Source: Balneola sp. MJW-20 (lineage in GTDB: Bacteria > Bacteroidota > Rhodothermia > Balneolales > Balneolaceae). Taken from it: a DNA stretch of 64,000 bases. A program made the position numbers and the translations under genes. Below the pieces are notes generated by a model. That model searched no databases. It saw only the letters and a program-made list of their open reading frames with translations, and had not been told where the DNA came from. Where the stretch lies: NCBI RefSeq assembly GCF_040811775.1, contig NZ_JBFNXW010000001.1, forward strand, positions 496,001 to 560,000. The letters run 5' to 3'. Every line of letters starts with the position of its first letter. Position 1 is the stretch's first letter. This document shows positions 54,337 through 63,981 of the stretch, piece after piece.

Positions 54337-55860
54337 CTAAAAGGGAGCGTTGTCATCTCCGGCCGGATTATGGGGCAGCGGGGGAGGTCCTGAGGATCCC
54401 GAATCGGAGTCATTTTTATTGCCTGATTCCAGAAAGGGAGCATTTTCACGTGCACCGGACAGATTTTCAAATCTGGCATAGTCTTTCACAAAATAAAGCA
54501 TTTTGCTACCTACAGGTCCGTTTCTCTGCTTGCCTATGATCACCTCAGCAATACCTTCGGTAGACTGACCTTCTGCGGTTGTAGTAATACCGTAATATTC
54601 CGGGCGGTACAGGAATATGACCACATCAGCATCCTGCTCAATGGAACCGGATTCACGGAGGTCACTAAGTTGTGGTCTTTTGTCGCCTCCTCGTTGTTCA
54701 ACTGCACGGCTTAGCTGAGACAGGGCAATAACCGGCACATCCAGTTCTTTGGCCAAGGCCTTTAAACCCCTTGAGATGGATGCGATCTCCTGCTCACGGG
54801 AACCGATATCTCTCGCACTGGATTGCATAAGCTGCAGGTAATCAATTACGATCAGACCGATATCCTTTTCACTCTTAAGTCTTCGGCATTTAGTCCTTAA
54901 TTCCATCAGACTGATACTTGGAGTATCATCGATAAAGATCTGTGCATTAAATAAACGACTTGCTGCATCGATCAGCTGACGGAAATCATCATCTTTCAGA
55001 GTACCTTTTCGGGCCTCATCTGCCCGGATACGAGCTTCCATAGTTAGCAGTCGCTGCACCAGCGATTGAGAAGACATCTCCAGACTAAACAAGGCTACCG
55101 GTGTACGAAGGTTTTCATCAGGATGCATGGCAGCATTTCTTGCAGCAGTCAATACATAGGCTGTTTTACCCATCGAGGGTCTGGCGGCTATAATTACCAG
55201 ATCTCCACGCTGCCAGCCAGCCGTCATATCATCAATAGCGGTTCCCGAAGGAACTCCGGTGATACCGTATTCTTTTCCTCGCAGGTCTTCCAGATAAGCA
55301 AGAGTGTCTTTAAGCAGCTGTTCTACCTTGATCGCTGAGCTTTTACTCTTGGTGTTGGAAAGATCAAAGATCCTTTGTTCGGCATGATCCAGTACATCAT
55401 AGGCATCTGAGGTTGAATCGTACGCATCCTTGATGATATCGGAACAACCATGGATCAGATTTCTTTTGATCGCTTTTTCAATGATGATCTGAGCGTGATA
55501 TTCTATATTTGCGGAAGAACTTACCGAACGGGTAAGGTCGGATAGAAAAGAAGTTCCGCCGACCGTTTCAAGCAGATTTTTATCCCGCAGTTCATTTTCT
55601 ACGGTGAGAAGGTCTAATGGATTGTCACGTTCATAGAGTTCGGATAAAGTCTCAAATACATGCTTATGGGACGACTTATAAAAATCCTCCGATTTCAGCA
55701 TCTGAAGTGCAACGGTGGCTGCACTGTGTTCAAGAAGCATGGCACCAAGAATTGCTTCTTCCACTTCGGTAGCCTGAGGTGGGATCCGTCCTGCAGATTC
55801 ACCTGAACCTGAATTACGCCCGTTCTGATTGCCTTTATAAGAACCGTTTCTTTCTGCCAC
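54337..55860 (-). CDS. dnaB: Replicative DNA helicase DnaB with SSB-like C-terminal tip
   Basis: The 507-residue helicase has the N-terminal domain (PPQATEVEEAILGAMLL, DFYKSSHKHVFETL), then the RecA-like motor with AARPSMGKTAYVL (Walker A), SLEMSSQSLVQRL, VIDYLQLM and LSQLSRAVEQRGGDKRPQLSDL, ending in an arginine-finger area FLYRPEYYG. A flexible Gly/Ser/Pro-rich tail ends DDNAPF; acidic residues followed by Pro-Phe mimic the SSB C-terminal peptide. It unwinds DNA at the fork. It begins 81 nt after the uracil-DNA glycosylase gene. Confidence 0.97.
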   Translation of the reverse strand: MAERNGSYKGNQNGRNSGSGESAGRIPPQATEVEEAILGAMLLEHSAATVALQMLKSEDFYKSSHKHVFETLSELYERDNPLDLLTVENELRDKNLLETVGGTSFLSDLTRSVSSSANIEYHAQIIIEKAIKRNLIHGCSDIIKDAYDSTSDAYDVLDHAEQRIFDLSNTKSKSSAIKVEQLLKDTLAYLEDLRGKEYGITGVPSGTAIDDMTAGWQRGDLVIIAARPSMGKTAYVLTAARNAAMHPDENLRTPVALFSLEMSSQSLVQRLLTMEARIRADEARKGTLKDDDFRQLIDAASRLFNAQIFIDDTPSISLMELRTKCRRLKSEKDIGLIVIDYLQLMQSSARDIGSREQEIASISRGLKALAKELDVPVIALSQLSRAVEQRGGDKRPQLSDLRESGSIEQDADVVIFLYRPEYYGITTTAEGQSTEGIAEVIIGKQRNGPVGSKMLYFVKDYARFENLSGARENAPFLESGNKNDSDSGSSGPPPLPHNPAGDDNAPF

Positions 55861-55941
55861 TATGCTGATGTGCTAATAAAATTCTGATGAGACTGAATGT
55901 AAGAAAAAGGCGACCTTTTAAACACCAAAAACTCAGATGAT

Positions 55942-56697
55942 TCAGGGTTTTCCTCCCAGTTCATCATACCGCTTTCGGAGTAACTGTACATCTTCCCAGG
56001 TAGGACGTTTCCAGCTGGGGTTTCTTAACAAAGCTGCTGGATGGTAGGTAACCATAAGCTCTCTGCCATGAAAATCATGAAATTTTTGGCGCATATTTTT
56101 CAGACTATCATCGCGATCGAGGAGGGTAGTAGCGGAAACCCTTCCTACACAAAGGATCAATTTCGGATCTATGATTTCAATCTGTTTAAGCAGAAAGGGT
56201 AGAGAGCGTGCTCTCTCTTCAGGCTTTGGATCTCTGTTATTCGGAGGTCGATGTTTAAGTATATTTGCGATATAAATTTCATTTCGGTCAAATTCGATCG
56301 CTTTCATGATCTTATCCAGGAGTTGACCGGCTGCTCCCACAAAAGGTTCTCCTTGTTTATCTTCATTTTCGCCAGGAGCCTCTCCAATGATCATCAGGTC
56401 CGCATCAGGATTACCGGTTCCGAAGACCAGATTGGTACCCTCCAGATCCGTTCTGAGAGCTTTCTCCGATTCACACAAAATCTTTAACTCATCCAGGTTT
56501 TGGACGGTTCCTAAGGTCAATGCATCCTTTATTTCGGTAGTTTGCTCCCTGTTGTCAGCTGCCTTATCGTCGGCGGTTACTTCTGGTTCTTGCAAATCCT
56601 GACTTTGATGATGCGGTACTGCGAAGTCACCAAACATCTCTCTTTGCTGATGGATGAATCTCTCTGCTTTATCAATCCACTCTTTAAGTTCAGACAT
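55942..56697 (-). CDS. Family-4-like uracil-DNA glycosylase, Fe-S cysteines not conserved
   Basis: The 251-residue protein has an acidic N-terminal extension (1-65), then [20 protein letters not shown] (motif A, 105-124), [13 protein letters not shown], and a C-terminal [12 protein letters not shown] with the catalytic-type His-Pro. In family 4 the cluster cysteines lie in CxxC before the VFG segment, in CRPPxNR and about 15 residues later. Here these read Cys75-Glu78, His149 and Ser165, so three of four are lost. It probably still removes uracil but without a [4Fe-4S] cluster (inference). The mtaB gene overlaps its start by 8 nt. Confidence 0.85.
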   Translation of the reverse strand: MSELKEWIDKAERFIHQQREMFGDFAVPHHQSQDLQEPEVTADDKAADNREQTTEIKDALTLGTVQNLDELKILCESEKALRTDLEGTNLVFGTGNPDADLMIIGEAPGENEDKQGEPFVGAAGQLLDKIMKAIEFDRNEIYIANILKHRPPNNRDPKPEERARSLPFLLKQIEIIDPKLILCVGRVSATTLLDRDDSLKNMRQKFHDFHGRELMVTYHPAALLRNPSWKRPTWEDVQLLRKRYDELGGKP

Positions 56698-58030
56698 GGT
56701 CTAATAACTCCCTGATGGTCAGTTCTTCTTGAATAACTTCCTTGGGTAACGGGCAAATATGCAAGCCTTCCTGATTTTTTTGACCTATGGTTACTTTCTG
56801 TATGGTGTTAATCAGTCGTTTATAGTAAGGTACGGCAACTCTGATATAATTGTCAGTCCACCCCTGTATAAGACCATCCTTGTTTTCTTCCTCGAATAAG
56901 ACCGGTCGGGAATGTCCGAGAAAATGCTCATCATACTCATATCTCTTTTTTAAAGAAAGACGTCTTAGCTTATGCGTTCTATTTTTCCGGACCTTTTTAG
57001 GAATACGGGGCCTGATGGTTAATGCATGAGTATCAGGGCGCTCCGAATACGTGAATACATGCAAATACGATACGTCCAGTGAATCAATAAAATCATATGA
57101 CTCCTGAAATAAATTTTCCGTTTCTCCAGGATGACCGGTTATTACGTCAACACCAATGCAGGCATCTGGGATAAGTGATTTAATAAGCTTCACTCTTTCA
57201 CGATAGAGTGCTGTATGATATCTTCTCCGCATCAGTTTGAGCATTTCGTCTGAACCGCTTTGGAGAGGGATATGGAAATGAGGTTGTAAGATCTTGGATT
57301 CTGCTGCAAAATGTATGATTTCTTCAGTCAGCAGATTCGGTTCGATCGAAGAAACCCGGAGCCTTTGCAGGCCTTTTACTTCTTCCAGGGCTTTAAGGAG
57401 CTGATAAAAATTCTGATCCGTTCCGTAGCCGAAATCTCCTGCATTGACCCCAGTTATGATCACTTCATTAAAGCCTTCTTTGACCAACTGCTCAGCATTC
57501 CGGACTACAGTTTCTGTTTTAGGAGACCTGCTCTTACCGCGAGCCAGCGGGATGGTACAAAAGGAACATTTATAATTACAGCCGTCCTGTATTTTAAGAA
57601 AGGCCCGGGTCCGGTCATCGGATGAAAAGGCATGATGAAAATCAGCTGCTTCATTCACATCCGTATTGTGAATGATCGTTTTCTCCTGTTTGACGAAATC
57701 ATCAAAAAGATCAAGAAGCCTGAACTTATCTTTTGCACCCAATACGACATCCACTCCTTCGATCTCTGCAATTTCCTCTGGCTCCAGCTGAGCATAACAA
57801 CCTACCACAGCAACAAAGGCATCCGGGTTTCTCCTTAATGCCTGACGAACAGTCTGCCGGCAGGCAGAATTAGCATTGGTAGTAACCGAACAAGTATTGA
57901 TCACATATATATCCGAATGATCACTGAACTCTCTTAACTCGTAGCCTTCATTCTGAAAATCTCTTCTCATGGAAGAGGTTTCCGAAAAATTCAGCTTACA
58001 ACCTAATGTCTCGAAGGCAACAGATTTCAT
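56690..58030 (-). CDS. mtaB: tRNA (N6-threonylcarbamoyladenosine(37)-C2)-methylthiotransferase MtaB
   Basis: From ATG 58030 the 446-residue protein has the N-terminal cluster-binding domain (FETLGCKLN, NTCSVT, VVGCYAQ), the radical SAM motif DGCNYKCSFCTIPLARG, and a C-terminal TRAM-like region. These are the marks of MtaB, which converts t6A37 to ms2t6A37 in tRNA. GVNAGDFGYG and PLQSGSDEMLKLMRR are further family features. A longer frame begins at 58126 but the extra 32 residues are not conserved. It overlaps the uracil-DNA glycosylase start by 8 nt. Confidence 0.94.
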   Translation of the reverse strand: MKSVAFETLGCKLNFSETSSMRRDFQNEGYELREFSDHSDIYVINTCSVTTNANSACRQTVRQALRRNPDAFVAVVGCYAQLEPEEIAEIEGVDVVLGAKDKFRLLDLFDDFVKQEKTIIHNTDVNEAADFHHAFSSDDRTRAFLKIQDGCNYKCSFCTIPLARGKSRSPKTETVVRNAEQLVKEGFNEVIITGVNAGDFGYGTDQNFYQLLKALEEVKGLQRLRVSSIEPNLLTEEIIHFAAESKILQPHFHIPLQSGSDEMLKLMRRRYHTALYRERVKLIKSLIPDACIGVDVITGHPGETENLFQESYDFIDSLDVSYLHVFTYSERPDTHALTIRPRIPKKVRKNRTHKLRRLSLKKRYEYDEHFLGHSRPVLFEEENKDGLIQGWTDNYIRVAVPYYKRLINTIQKVTIGQKNQEGLHICPLPKEVIQEELTIRELLDHV

Positions 58031-58077
58031 GCCGCTAAAGATAGTTAGTTTTAAAAATTTTTGCGAGTAAAGGAAGC

Positions 58078-58236
58078 TTATTCTTCTATTCTGATTTCCT
58101 GGAATACCAACGGTATCGTGTGACATAAGGTAGCGCGATGATCATTCTTCAAGGACAAAACCAGTATCTGCCAATCTTCCTGATGAAATGGTAATTTGTG
58201 GCTGCTGTATGGACCGGCAGGAAATGAATCAAGCAT
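58078..58236 (-). pseudogene. Possible gene fragment, 52 codons
   Basis: Upstream of mtaB an intact frame from ATG 58236 to TAA reads SFPAGPYSSHKLPF, then DWQILVLSLKND and CHTIPLVFQEIRIEE. The amphipathic strand-like periodicity looks like the end of a larger protein, but the frame closes upstream and I recognise no family. It may be a small real gene, a remnant or chance. Confidence 0.2.
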
Positions 58237-58400
58237 TGGAGTAGAAGTTATAAGAGAGGTATCAGGTACTTATCATAATGGTTTGAATTTAAATATTAAG
58301 TAATAACAATTAGATAGACTAAGACGTAAATTTAGTTTTAATTGTATATAAAAAAGGGGAACTTCACATCAATATCACCTTATAGTTTTATCTCAGGCAT
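58237..58400 (+). promoter_or_regulatory. AT-rich leader before korA
   Basis: The 164 nt before korA are strongly AT-rich, with several TAAT/TTTAAT runs and a purine-rich AAAAAGGGGAA about 45 nt before the start. A promoter is likely here, but no definite box can be assigned. Confidence 0.3.
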
Positions 58401-60269
58401 ATGAAAAAACAAGATATCGTCCGCGAAGAAGTAACCATACGATTTGCCGGTGATTCCGGTGATGGAATGCAGCTCACAGGCTCACTTTTTACTAATACCA
58501 CAGCGCTTGAAGGGAACGATCTGAGAACGCTTCCTGAATTCCCGGCAGAGATACGTGCCCCGGCCGGTACGGTTCCCGGAGTCTCCTCATTTCAGTTACA
58601 TTTTGGTTCTAAAGAGATCCTTACACCCGGTGATGTATGCGATGTTCTCGTAGCAATGAATTCAGCTGCCCTTAAGGCAAACCTTGCCATGTTAAAGAGC
58701 GGAGGAACCATCATTGCCAACACGGCCGGCTTCGATCGAAAGAATCTGAATCTTGCAAAATACGGGGATGACGAAAACCCGCTCGAAGATGGTACCCTTG
58801 ACGGTTATCAGGTCCATAAACTTGATATTACCAAGCTAACGAAAGAATCACTCAGCGATATGGGCCTCGGCTATAAGGAAGAAGAGCGCTCCAAGAACAT
58901 GTTTGTATTAGGACTACTATACTGGATGTACAATCGTCCGATGGATTCCACTATTTCATTCCTGAATTCAAAATTCAGTAAGAAACCGGAGATCGCAGAA
59001 GCCAATATTAAAGTATTAAAGGCAGGATACCATTTTGGTGAAACTGCTGAGATATTTACCACCCGGTATACTATCAAAGAAGCAGCGCTGAAACCGGGTG
59101 AGTACCGAAACATTACCGGAAATGATGCAACCGTGCTGGGCCTGGTAGCATCAGCTAATAAAAGCCAGCTGCCCTTATTTTTCGGATCGTATCCGATCAC
59201 ACCGGCATCTGATGTCCTTCATGGCTTATCAAAGTATAAGAACTTTGGCATTATCACTTTTCAGGCAGAGGATGAAATAGCCGCCGTTACTTCCGCAATT
59301 GGTGCATCTTTCGGGGGAGCACTAGGGGTTACCAGTTCATCCGGACCGGGAATAGCCCTTAAAGGTGAAGCACTGGGCCTTGCAGTAATGCTGGAGCTGC
59401 CCTTGGTTGTACTTAATGTACAGCGTGCAGGGCCTTCTACCGGGATGCCTACTAAAACGGAACAGGCTGATCTTATGCAAGCTGTCTATGGAAGGAATGG
59501 GGAAAGTCCGATGGCAGTACTGGCACCAAGATCTCCGGCCGATTGTTTCAATATGGCTTATGAGGCCAGCAGGATAGCACTGGAACACATGATACCTGTT
59601 ATGATTCTCTCAGATGGTTATCTGGCAAATGGTTCAGAACCATGGAATTTCCCATTGTCTTCAGATCTGGCAGATATCAGTGTGGATTTCGAGAAACCAC
59701 GCGCCGACGATGCAGAAGCATTCATGCCATACCGGAGAAATGAAAACCTGGTAAGGTCATGGGCTATTCCCGGCACGAAAGGAATAGAACACAGAGTCGG
59801 AGGACTGGAAAAAGAAGATCTGACCGGTAATGTTTCTTATGATCCGGAAAACCACCAGAAAATGGTTCTGTTGAGAAGGCAAAAGAGAGACAATATTGCA
59901 GATTTTATACCTGAACAGGAACTGGATCAGGGTAATGAAAAAGGAAAAGCCTTGGTACTGGGCTGGGGCTCTACGTACGGCTCTATCAGGACAGCGGTAG
60001 GGGAAATGCTGAAGGAAGGATACGAGGTAGCTCATGCCCATCTGAATTATATTCAGCCATTTCCTAAAAATCTTGGAGCAATGATGATGAACTATGATCA
60101 GGTGATTGTTCCGGAGATAAATGACGGTCAATTGGTACGATTGATCAGAAGTGAATTCAATATCCCGGCCAGGGGAATACATAAAATTAAAGGACGGCCT
60201 TTTGGTGTAAATGAACTCATCGAAAGCATTAAAGAAATAATGAACGGTAAAGAAGAGGTCTACGCATAA
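58401..60269 (+). CDS. korA: 2-oxoglutarate:ferredoxin oxidoreductase, alpha (gamma-alpha fused) subunit
   Basis: The 622-residue protein has the N-terminal gamma domain (FAGDSGDGMQLTGSLF, FPAEIRAPAGTVPGVSSFQLHFG, MNSAALKANL, about 10-195) fused to the alpha (pyrimidine) domain: FFGSYPITPASDVLHGL, FQAEDEIAA, TSSSGPGIALKGEALG, VLNVQRAGPSTGMPTKTEQADL. This is the KorA architecture of bacterial 2-oxoacid:ferredoxin oxidoreductases. It is followed by korB with a 1-nt overlap (TAATG). The reaction links 2-oxoglutarate and succinyl-CoA with ferredoxin. Specificity for 2-oxoglutarate rather than pyruvate is inferred from the two-subunit layout. Confidence 0.95.
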   Translation: MKKQDIVREEVTIRFAGDSGDGMQLTGSLFTNTTALEGNDLRTLPEFPAEIRAPAGTVPGVSSFQLHFGSKEILTPGDVCDVLVAMNSAALKANLAMLKSGGTIIANTAGFDRKNLNLAKYGDDENPLEDGTLDGYQVHKLDITKLTKESLSDMGLGYKEEERSKNMFVLGLLYWMYNRPMDSTISFLNSKFSKKPEIAEANIKVLKAGYHFGETAEIFTTRYTIKEAALKPGEYRNITGNDATVLGLVASANKSQLPLFFGSYPITPASDVLHGLSKYKNFGIITFQAEDEIAAVTSAIGASFGGALGVTSSSGPGIALKGEALGLAVMLELPLVVLNVQRAGPSTGMPTKTEQADLMQAVYGRNGESPMAVLAPRSPADCFNMAYEASRIALEHMIPVMILSDGYLANGSEPWNFPLSSDLADISVDFEKPRADDAEAFMPYRRNENLVRSWAIPGTKGIEHRVGGLEKEDLTGNVSYDPENHQKMVLLRRQKRDNIADFIPEQELDQGNEKGKALVLGWGSTYGSIRTAVGEMLKEGYEVAHAHLNYIQPFPKNLGAMMMNYDQVIVPEINDGQLVRLIRSEFNIPARGIHKIKGRPFGVNELIESIKEIMNGKEEVYA

Positions 60270-61354
60270 TGGAAGCATTAAAAACACCTACCAAGATCAA
60301 CACCTTTCTGAGTGATACCGCCACAACAGATCGGGAACTGGATTATTCATCCAAAGACTTTTCATCCGATCAGGATGTAAGATGGTGTCCGGGATGCGGA
60401 GACTATACGATACTTAAACAGGTCCAGAACGTTATGCCGGACATCGGTGTGCCAAGGGAAAATATTGTATTTATTTCCGGTATTGGCTGCGCTGCCCGCT
60501 TTCCATACTATATGGAAACTTTTGGTGTTCATTCTATTCATGGTCGTGCACCTGCAATGGCTACGGGACTGAAAGTAACCAGGCCAGACCTGAGCGTATG
60601 GGTGATCTCGGGTGACGGTGACTCCCTATCGATCGGAGGGAATCACTTTGCACATATGCTCCGTAGAAATGTGAATCTGAATTTTCTGTTATTTAACAAT
60701 CAGATCTACGGGCTGACCAAGGGACAATATTCCCCTACCACTCCGGAAGGTACAACCACAAAATCTTCACCTTTTGGATCTATAGATCACCCATTTAATC
60801 CTCTAACGTTTAGTTTAGGAGCAGATGGAAGCTTTGTAGCAAGAGCAATGGACCGGGATCCTAAACACCTTCAGCAAATGCTGAAAAGAGCACATGAACA
60901 TCAGGGTACTTCTATGTTGGAGATCTATCAGAATTGTATTGTCTTTAATGATGGAGCCTTCGAGCTGTTCACAGACAAAAAATCCCGACCACGGGAAACG
61001 ATCTATTTAGAGCAGGACAAGCCAATGATATTTGGCAAAGACAATGACAAGGGGATCCGTCTCGATGGATTAAAACCTGAAGTCGTTGAACTGGGAGATA
61101 ACTGGTCAGAGGATGACCTTTGGATTCATGATGAGAAAGACTCCACTAAGGCCTTTCTCCTGTCTAAATTCTTTGAGCATGCCACAGGAGAGAACGGGAT
61201 CAAATTTCCCAGACCTTTCGGGGTATTATATGCAGTAGACCGGCCAAGATATGACGAAGAGGTTATCAGGCAGGTAAATCATGCAGCCATGTCTAATGGA
61301 AGTCCCGATCTGGATAGCTTATTGAGAGGAAAAGAAACCTGGACAGTGGAGTAA
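60269..61354 (+). CDS. korB: 2-oxoglutarate:ferredoxin oxidoreductase, beta subunit
   Basis: The 361-residue subunit has the TPP and Fe-S region WCPGCGDYTILKQ, SGIGCAARFPYYM with a third cluster Cys, HSIHGRAPAMATGLK, the Mg/TPP motif SGDGDSLSIGGNHF and NNQIYGLTKGQYSPT. It ends with a long C-terminal part (about 210-361) carrying a conserved CIVFNDGAF. It lacks ferredoxin domains, so the electron acceptor is a separate ferredoxin. Its ATG overlaps the korA stop by one base. The gene ends 24 nt before the convergent bioB. Confidence 0.95.
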   Translation: MEALKTPTKINTFLSDTATTDRELDYSSKDFSSDQDVRWCPGCGDYTILKQVQNVMPDIGVPRENIVFISGIGCAARFPYYMETFGVHSIHGRAPAMATGLKVTRPDLSVWVISGDGDSLSIGGNHFAHMLRRNVNLNFLLFNNQIYGLTKGQYSPTTPEGTTTKSSPFGSIDHPFNPLTFSLGADGSFVARAMDRDPKHLQQMLKRAHEHQGTSMLEIYQNCIVFNDGAFELFTDKKSRPRETIYLEQDKPMIFGKDNDKGIRLDGLKPEVVELGDNWSEDDLWIHDEKDSTKAFLLSKFFEHATGENGIKFPRPFGVLYAVDRPRYDEEVIRQVNHAAMSNGSPDLDSLLRGKETWTVE

Positions 61355-61378
61355 GTCCGGGTAACTCTGCCATAAAAT

Positions 61379-62377
61379 TTATTTTGCTACTGCTGCAGGA
61401 ATATGTTCTTCTTTAGCATTCTTATATGCTTCTCGAGGCTTCAGGCCGAAGAGTTCGAACATATGCATGTCTTCATCCAGTTCATTATTATCAGTAGTGA
61501 GAAGCTTTTCTCCGGTGAATATGGAGTTGGCACCCGCCATAAAGCATAGTGCCTGCTCTTCAAAATTCATTCGCACACGTCCGGCGGATAAGCGGACCAT
61601 AGATGCTGGCATCAGAATTCTTGCTGTTGCGATCATCCTTGCCATATCCCAGCTGGGTACTTTAGGCTGATCTTCCATGGGGGTACCTGGTACAGCTATA
61701 AGAGCATTTACTGGTACGGATTCGGGGTGAATATCAAGTGTACAGAGAGTGTGTAGCAGACCCATGCGGTCTTCATGAGTTTCACCCATCCCAATGATCC
61801 CTCCGGAACAGACGGAGATCTCATTTTCCTGAACTTTCTTAATGGTGTCCAGACGATCATCATAAGTTCTGGTAGTAATGATCTTTTTATAAAAATCTTC
61901 ACTACTGTCCAGATTATGATTATAAGCGTAAAGACCTGCCTCTTTTAATTTCTTAGCCTGATCGTCGGTTAGCATACCCAGTGTAGCACATACTTCCAGT
62001 CCCATATCTGCAATATCAGATACCAGATCCAGTACCTGATCAAAATCTTTATTCTGTCTTGCAGATCTCCATGCTGCACCCATACAGAATCGGGTACTTC
62101 CGGCATCTTTAGCTCTTTCAGCAGCAGCGAGGATCATATCTTTCGGCATCATCTTCTGTGAATCCACTCCGGTATTATACCGGGCTGACTGAGGACAATA
62201 GGCGCAATCTTCAGAACATCCGCCTGTCTTAATGGAAAGAAGGGTGCAAACCTGCACTTCTCCGGTTTCATGGAATTCTCGATGTACGGTTGCTGCACGG
62301 TAGATCAATTCCATTAACGGGGTATTGTAGATCTCTTTTACTTCTTCCTGGGTCCAGTCGTTTCTAATAGATGCCAT
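61379..62377 (-). CDS. bioB: Biotin synthase
   Basis: From ATG 62377 the 332-residue radical SAM enzyme has [18 protein letters not shown] (the CxxxCxxC cluster), [26 protein letters not shown] and [17 protein letters not shown], and [22 protein letters not shown]. These are BioB hallmarks: it inserts sulfur into dethiobiotin. A longer frame from 62446 has no family support. Other bio genes are not nearby. The biotin-dependent carboxylase subunit at 41559 is a possible consumer of the cofactor. Confidence 0.96.
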   Translation of the reverse strand: MASIRNDWTQEEVKEIYNTPLMELIYRAATVHREFHETGEVQVCTLLSIKTGGCSEDCAYCPQSARYNTGVDSQKMMPKDMILAAAERAKDAGSTRFCMGAAWRSARQNKDFDQVLDLVSDIADMGLEVCATLGMLTDDQAKKLKEAGLYAYNHNLDSSEDFYKKIITTRTYDDRLDTIKKVQENEISVCSGGIIGMGETHEDRMGLLHTLCTLDIHPESVPVNALIAVPGTPMEDQPKVPSWDMARMIATARILMPASMVRLSAGRVRMNFEEQALCFMAGANSIFTGEKLLTTDNNELDEDMHMFELFGLKPREAYKNAKEEHIPAAVAK

Positions 62378-62493
62378 AAATATCTGATGCAGTTTAAATG
62401 TCCTCGCAAAAGTAAGATGAATATGCAGAAATGCCAATTCAATCATTCGTTTATTTTGATCTTAGAAAACGGTATTGTTGAATCAAAAATAGT

Positions 62494-63204
62494 ATGAAGG
62501 ATGTATTGATATCCGGTAAAACCTCATTTAAGATCGAGGTCCCTTATAAATTAATTGAGACGGGAGAGAAGACAGGTCAGCCGAAACCTTTGATTCTTTA
62601 TCTACATGGATTCGAGCAGAATATTTCTTTTCTGGAAAAAAAAGCGGCGCCCTTAACAGATCTCGAAGCATATCATTTATTTGTGCAGGGGCCATACCCG
62701 GTTTATGACACGAGCAGGAAAAAGAAAGTCTCAAAATGGGGCAGAGCATGGTATTTGTACGATGGAGGGCAGGGACAGTTTATAAAATCAATGGAGATCT
62801 CCTCTGAATTTATTCAGGAAATCATAGATGACCTGAACCATGTGATCAATATCAGTCGTTTCTGTGTAGTTGGTTATTCAATGGGAGCTTACCTGGCGGG
62901 TTACTTCGCCTTTTCACGATGGAAATACGTTAATGATCTGGTTGCTATAGGAGGCCGGATCAAGATCGAGGCATTTGAGGGAAGAAGAGATAAAGCATCT
63001 CATCTGAATATCCTGGCCCTGCACGGAAAGGATGACAGTAGTGTATTCCCGGAGCCTCAAAAGGAAGGGATCGATAAACTCAAAAAAGAGGGATTTAAAG
63101 CTGAATTTAAACTCATCGATGCAGGACATCATCTGGATGATGTATTTATCAGTGAAACTGAAAAATGGCTGATCGAACAGGGTTATAAATTAATTGGAAG
63201 ATAA
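62494..63204 (+). CDS. Alpha/beta hydrolase (esterase-type)
   Basis: The 236-residue soluble protein has LYLHGFEQN (oxyanion), the nucleophile elbow GYSMGAYLAGY, ILALHGKDDSSVFP with the acid Asp and the terminal DAGHHLDD histidine. It resembles small carboxylesterases and phospholipase/carboxylesterase (PF02230) or prolyl-oligopeptidase-like hydrolases. Two Lys/Arg-rich loops (KKKVSKWGR and GRRDK) are notable. Substrate unknown. It is divergent from bioB across a 116-nt gap and precedes the response regulator by about 100 nt. Confidence 0.85.
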   Translation: MKDVLISGKTSFKIEVPYKLIETGEKTGQPKPLILYLHGFEQNISFLEKKAAPLTDLEAYHLFVQGPYPVYDTSRKKKVSKWGRAWYLYDGGQGQFIKSMEISSEFIQEIIDDLNHVINISRFCVVGYSMGAYLAGYFAFSRWKYVNDLVAIGGRIKIEAFEGRRDKASHLNILALHGKDDSSVFPEPQKEGIDKLKKEGFKAEFKLIDAGHHLDDVFISETEKWLIEQGYKLIGR

Positions 63205-63249
63205 CTGTTCTAATCTTTGTTAACTTTTCTTAATATAGATGTTGATTCC

Positions 63250-63268
63250 AATAATGATAATCATTAGG
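63250..63268. promoter_or_regulatory. Fur-box-like palindrome upstream of the response regulator
   Basis: TAATGAT-A-ATCATTA (63252-63266) is a perfect 7-1-7 inverted repeat; the surrounding 19 nt match the E. coli Fur consensus at 16 of 19 positions by hand alignment. Its centre lies 48 nt before the ATG at 63307, in the gap after the hydrolase gene. Confidence 0.55.
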
Positions 63269-63306
63269 ATATCTACCGAATAGGCCAAGTATAAAAATTA
63301 CAGAAT

Positions 63307-63981
63307 ATGAATATACTCGTAATTGAAGATGACCCTTCAGTTCGCACGCTTGTAAAAGCAGTTCTTGAACATAATGGCAATACCGTAATGACGGCTGAAA
63401 CAGCCACGGATGGAGAAAATCAGGCCACTGAGAATGAATTTGAAATGATCATTCTGGACCTTGGGCTCCCTGATGGTGATGGCTATGAAGTATGTAAAAA
63501 TATTAGAGATAAAGATATTTCAACGCCGGTTCTCATACTCTCAGGTAAACAGGATACCGATGTAAAGGTTAAATGTCTCAAAGTAGGAGCAGACGATTAC
63601 CTCACCAAACCATTTAATACCGAAGAACTCATTGCCCGTATGGGTGCGATACAGCGCCGTACGGAATCCGGTGGAGAGCAGGTGCTGAGTTGTGGCGAAC
63701 TCAAAGTGGATCTGCTCAAAAGGGAATTTACGATCAACAGTGAGAAAGTTCAGCTCACAAACAACGAATTTAATCTTCTGGTCTATTTTTTGAAGAATAA
63801 AAATCGCGTGATCACCCAGGAAGAACTGGCAGAAAAAGTCTGGGACATCCATTTTGATACTCAGACCAACTATATAAACGTATACATCAGTTATCTGAGA
63901 AAAAAGATCAGAGACCATACAGAAACAGATTACATAGAAACGATACGAAAGAAGGGCTTTACCTTCCGATGTGAAAACTGA
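63307..63981 (+). CDS. OmpR/PhoB-family response regulator transcription factor
   Basis: The 224-residue protein has a receiver domain (acidic pair Asp8-Asp9 in VIEDDPSVR, phosphoacceptor Asp51 in ILDLGLPDGDG, Lys in DDYLTKPF) and a C-terminal winged helix (VQLTNNEFNLLVYFLKNKN, then YLRKKIRDHTETDYIETIRKKGF). Such regulators bind tandem DNA sites when phosphorylated. No kinase is present downstream before the window ends. The Fur-box-like palindrome lies in its leader, so iron or metal control of this regulator is suggested. Confidence 0.93.
   Translation: MNILVIEDDPSVRTLVKAVLEHNGNTVMTAETATDGENQATENEFEMIILDLGLPDGDGYEVCKNIRDKDISTPVLILSGKQDTDVKVKCLKVGADDYLTKPFNTEELIARMGAIQRRTESGGEQVLSCGELKVDLLKREFTINSEKVQLTNNEFNLLVYFLKNKNRVITQEELAEKVWDIHFDTQTNYINVYISYLRKKIRDHTETDYIETIRKKGFTFRCEN

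Noticed and set aside
58031..58126. Extended MtaB N-terminus
   Set aside because: The first 32 residues lack family similarity; MKSVAFETLGCKLN at 58030 is the family start.
62378..62446. Extended BioB N-terminus
   Set aside because: Non-conserved hydrophobic residues; BioB homology begins shortly after ATG 62377.
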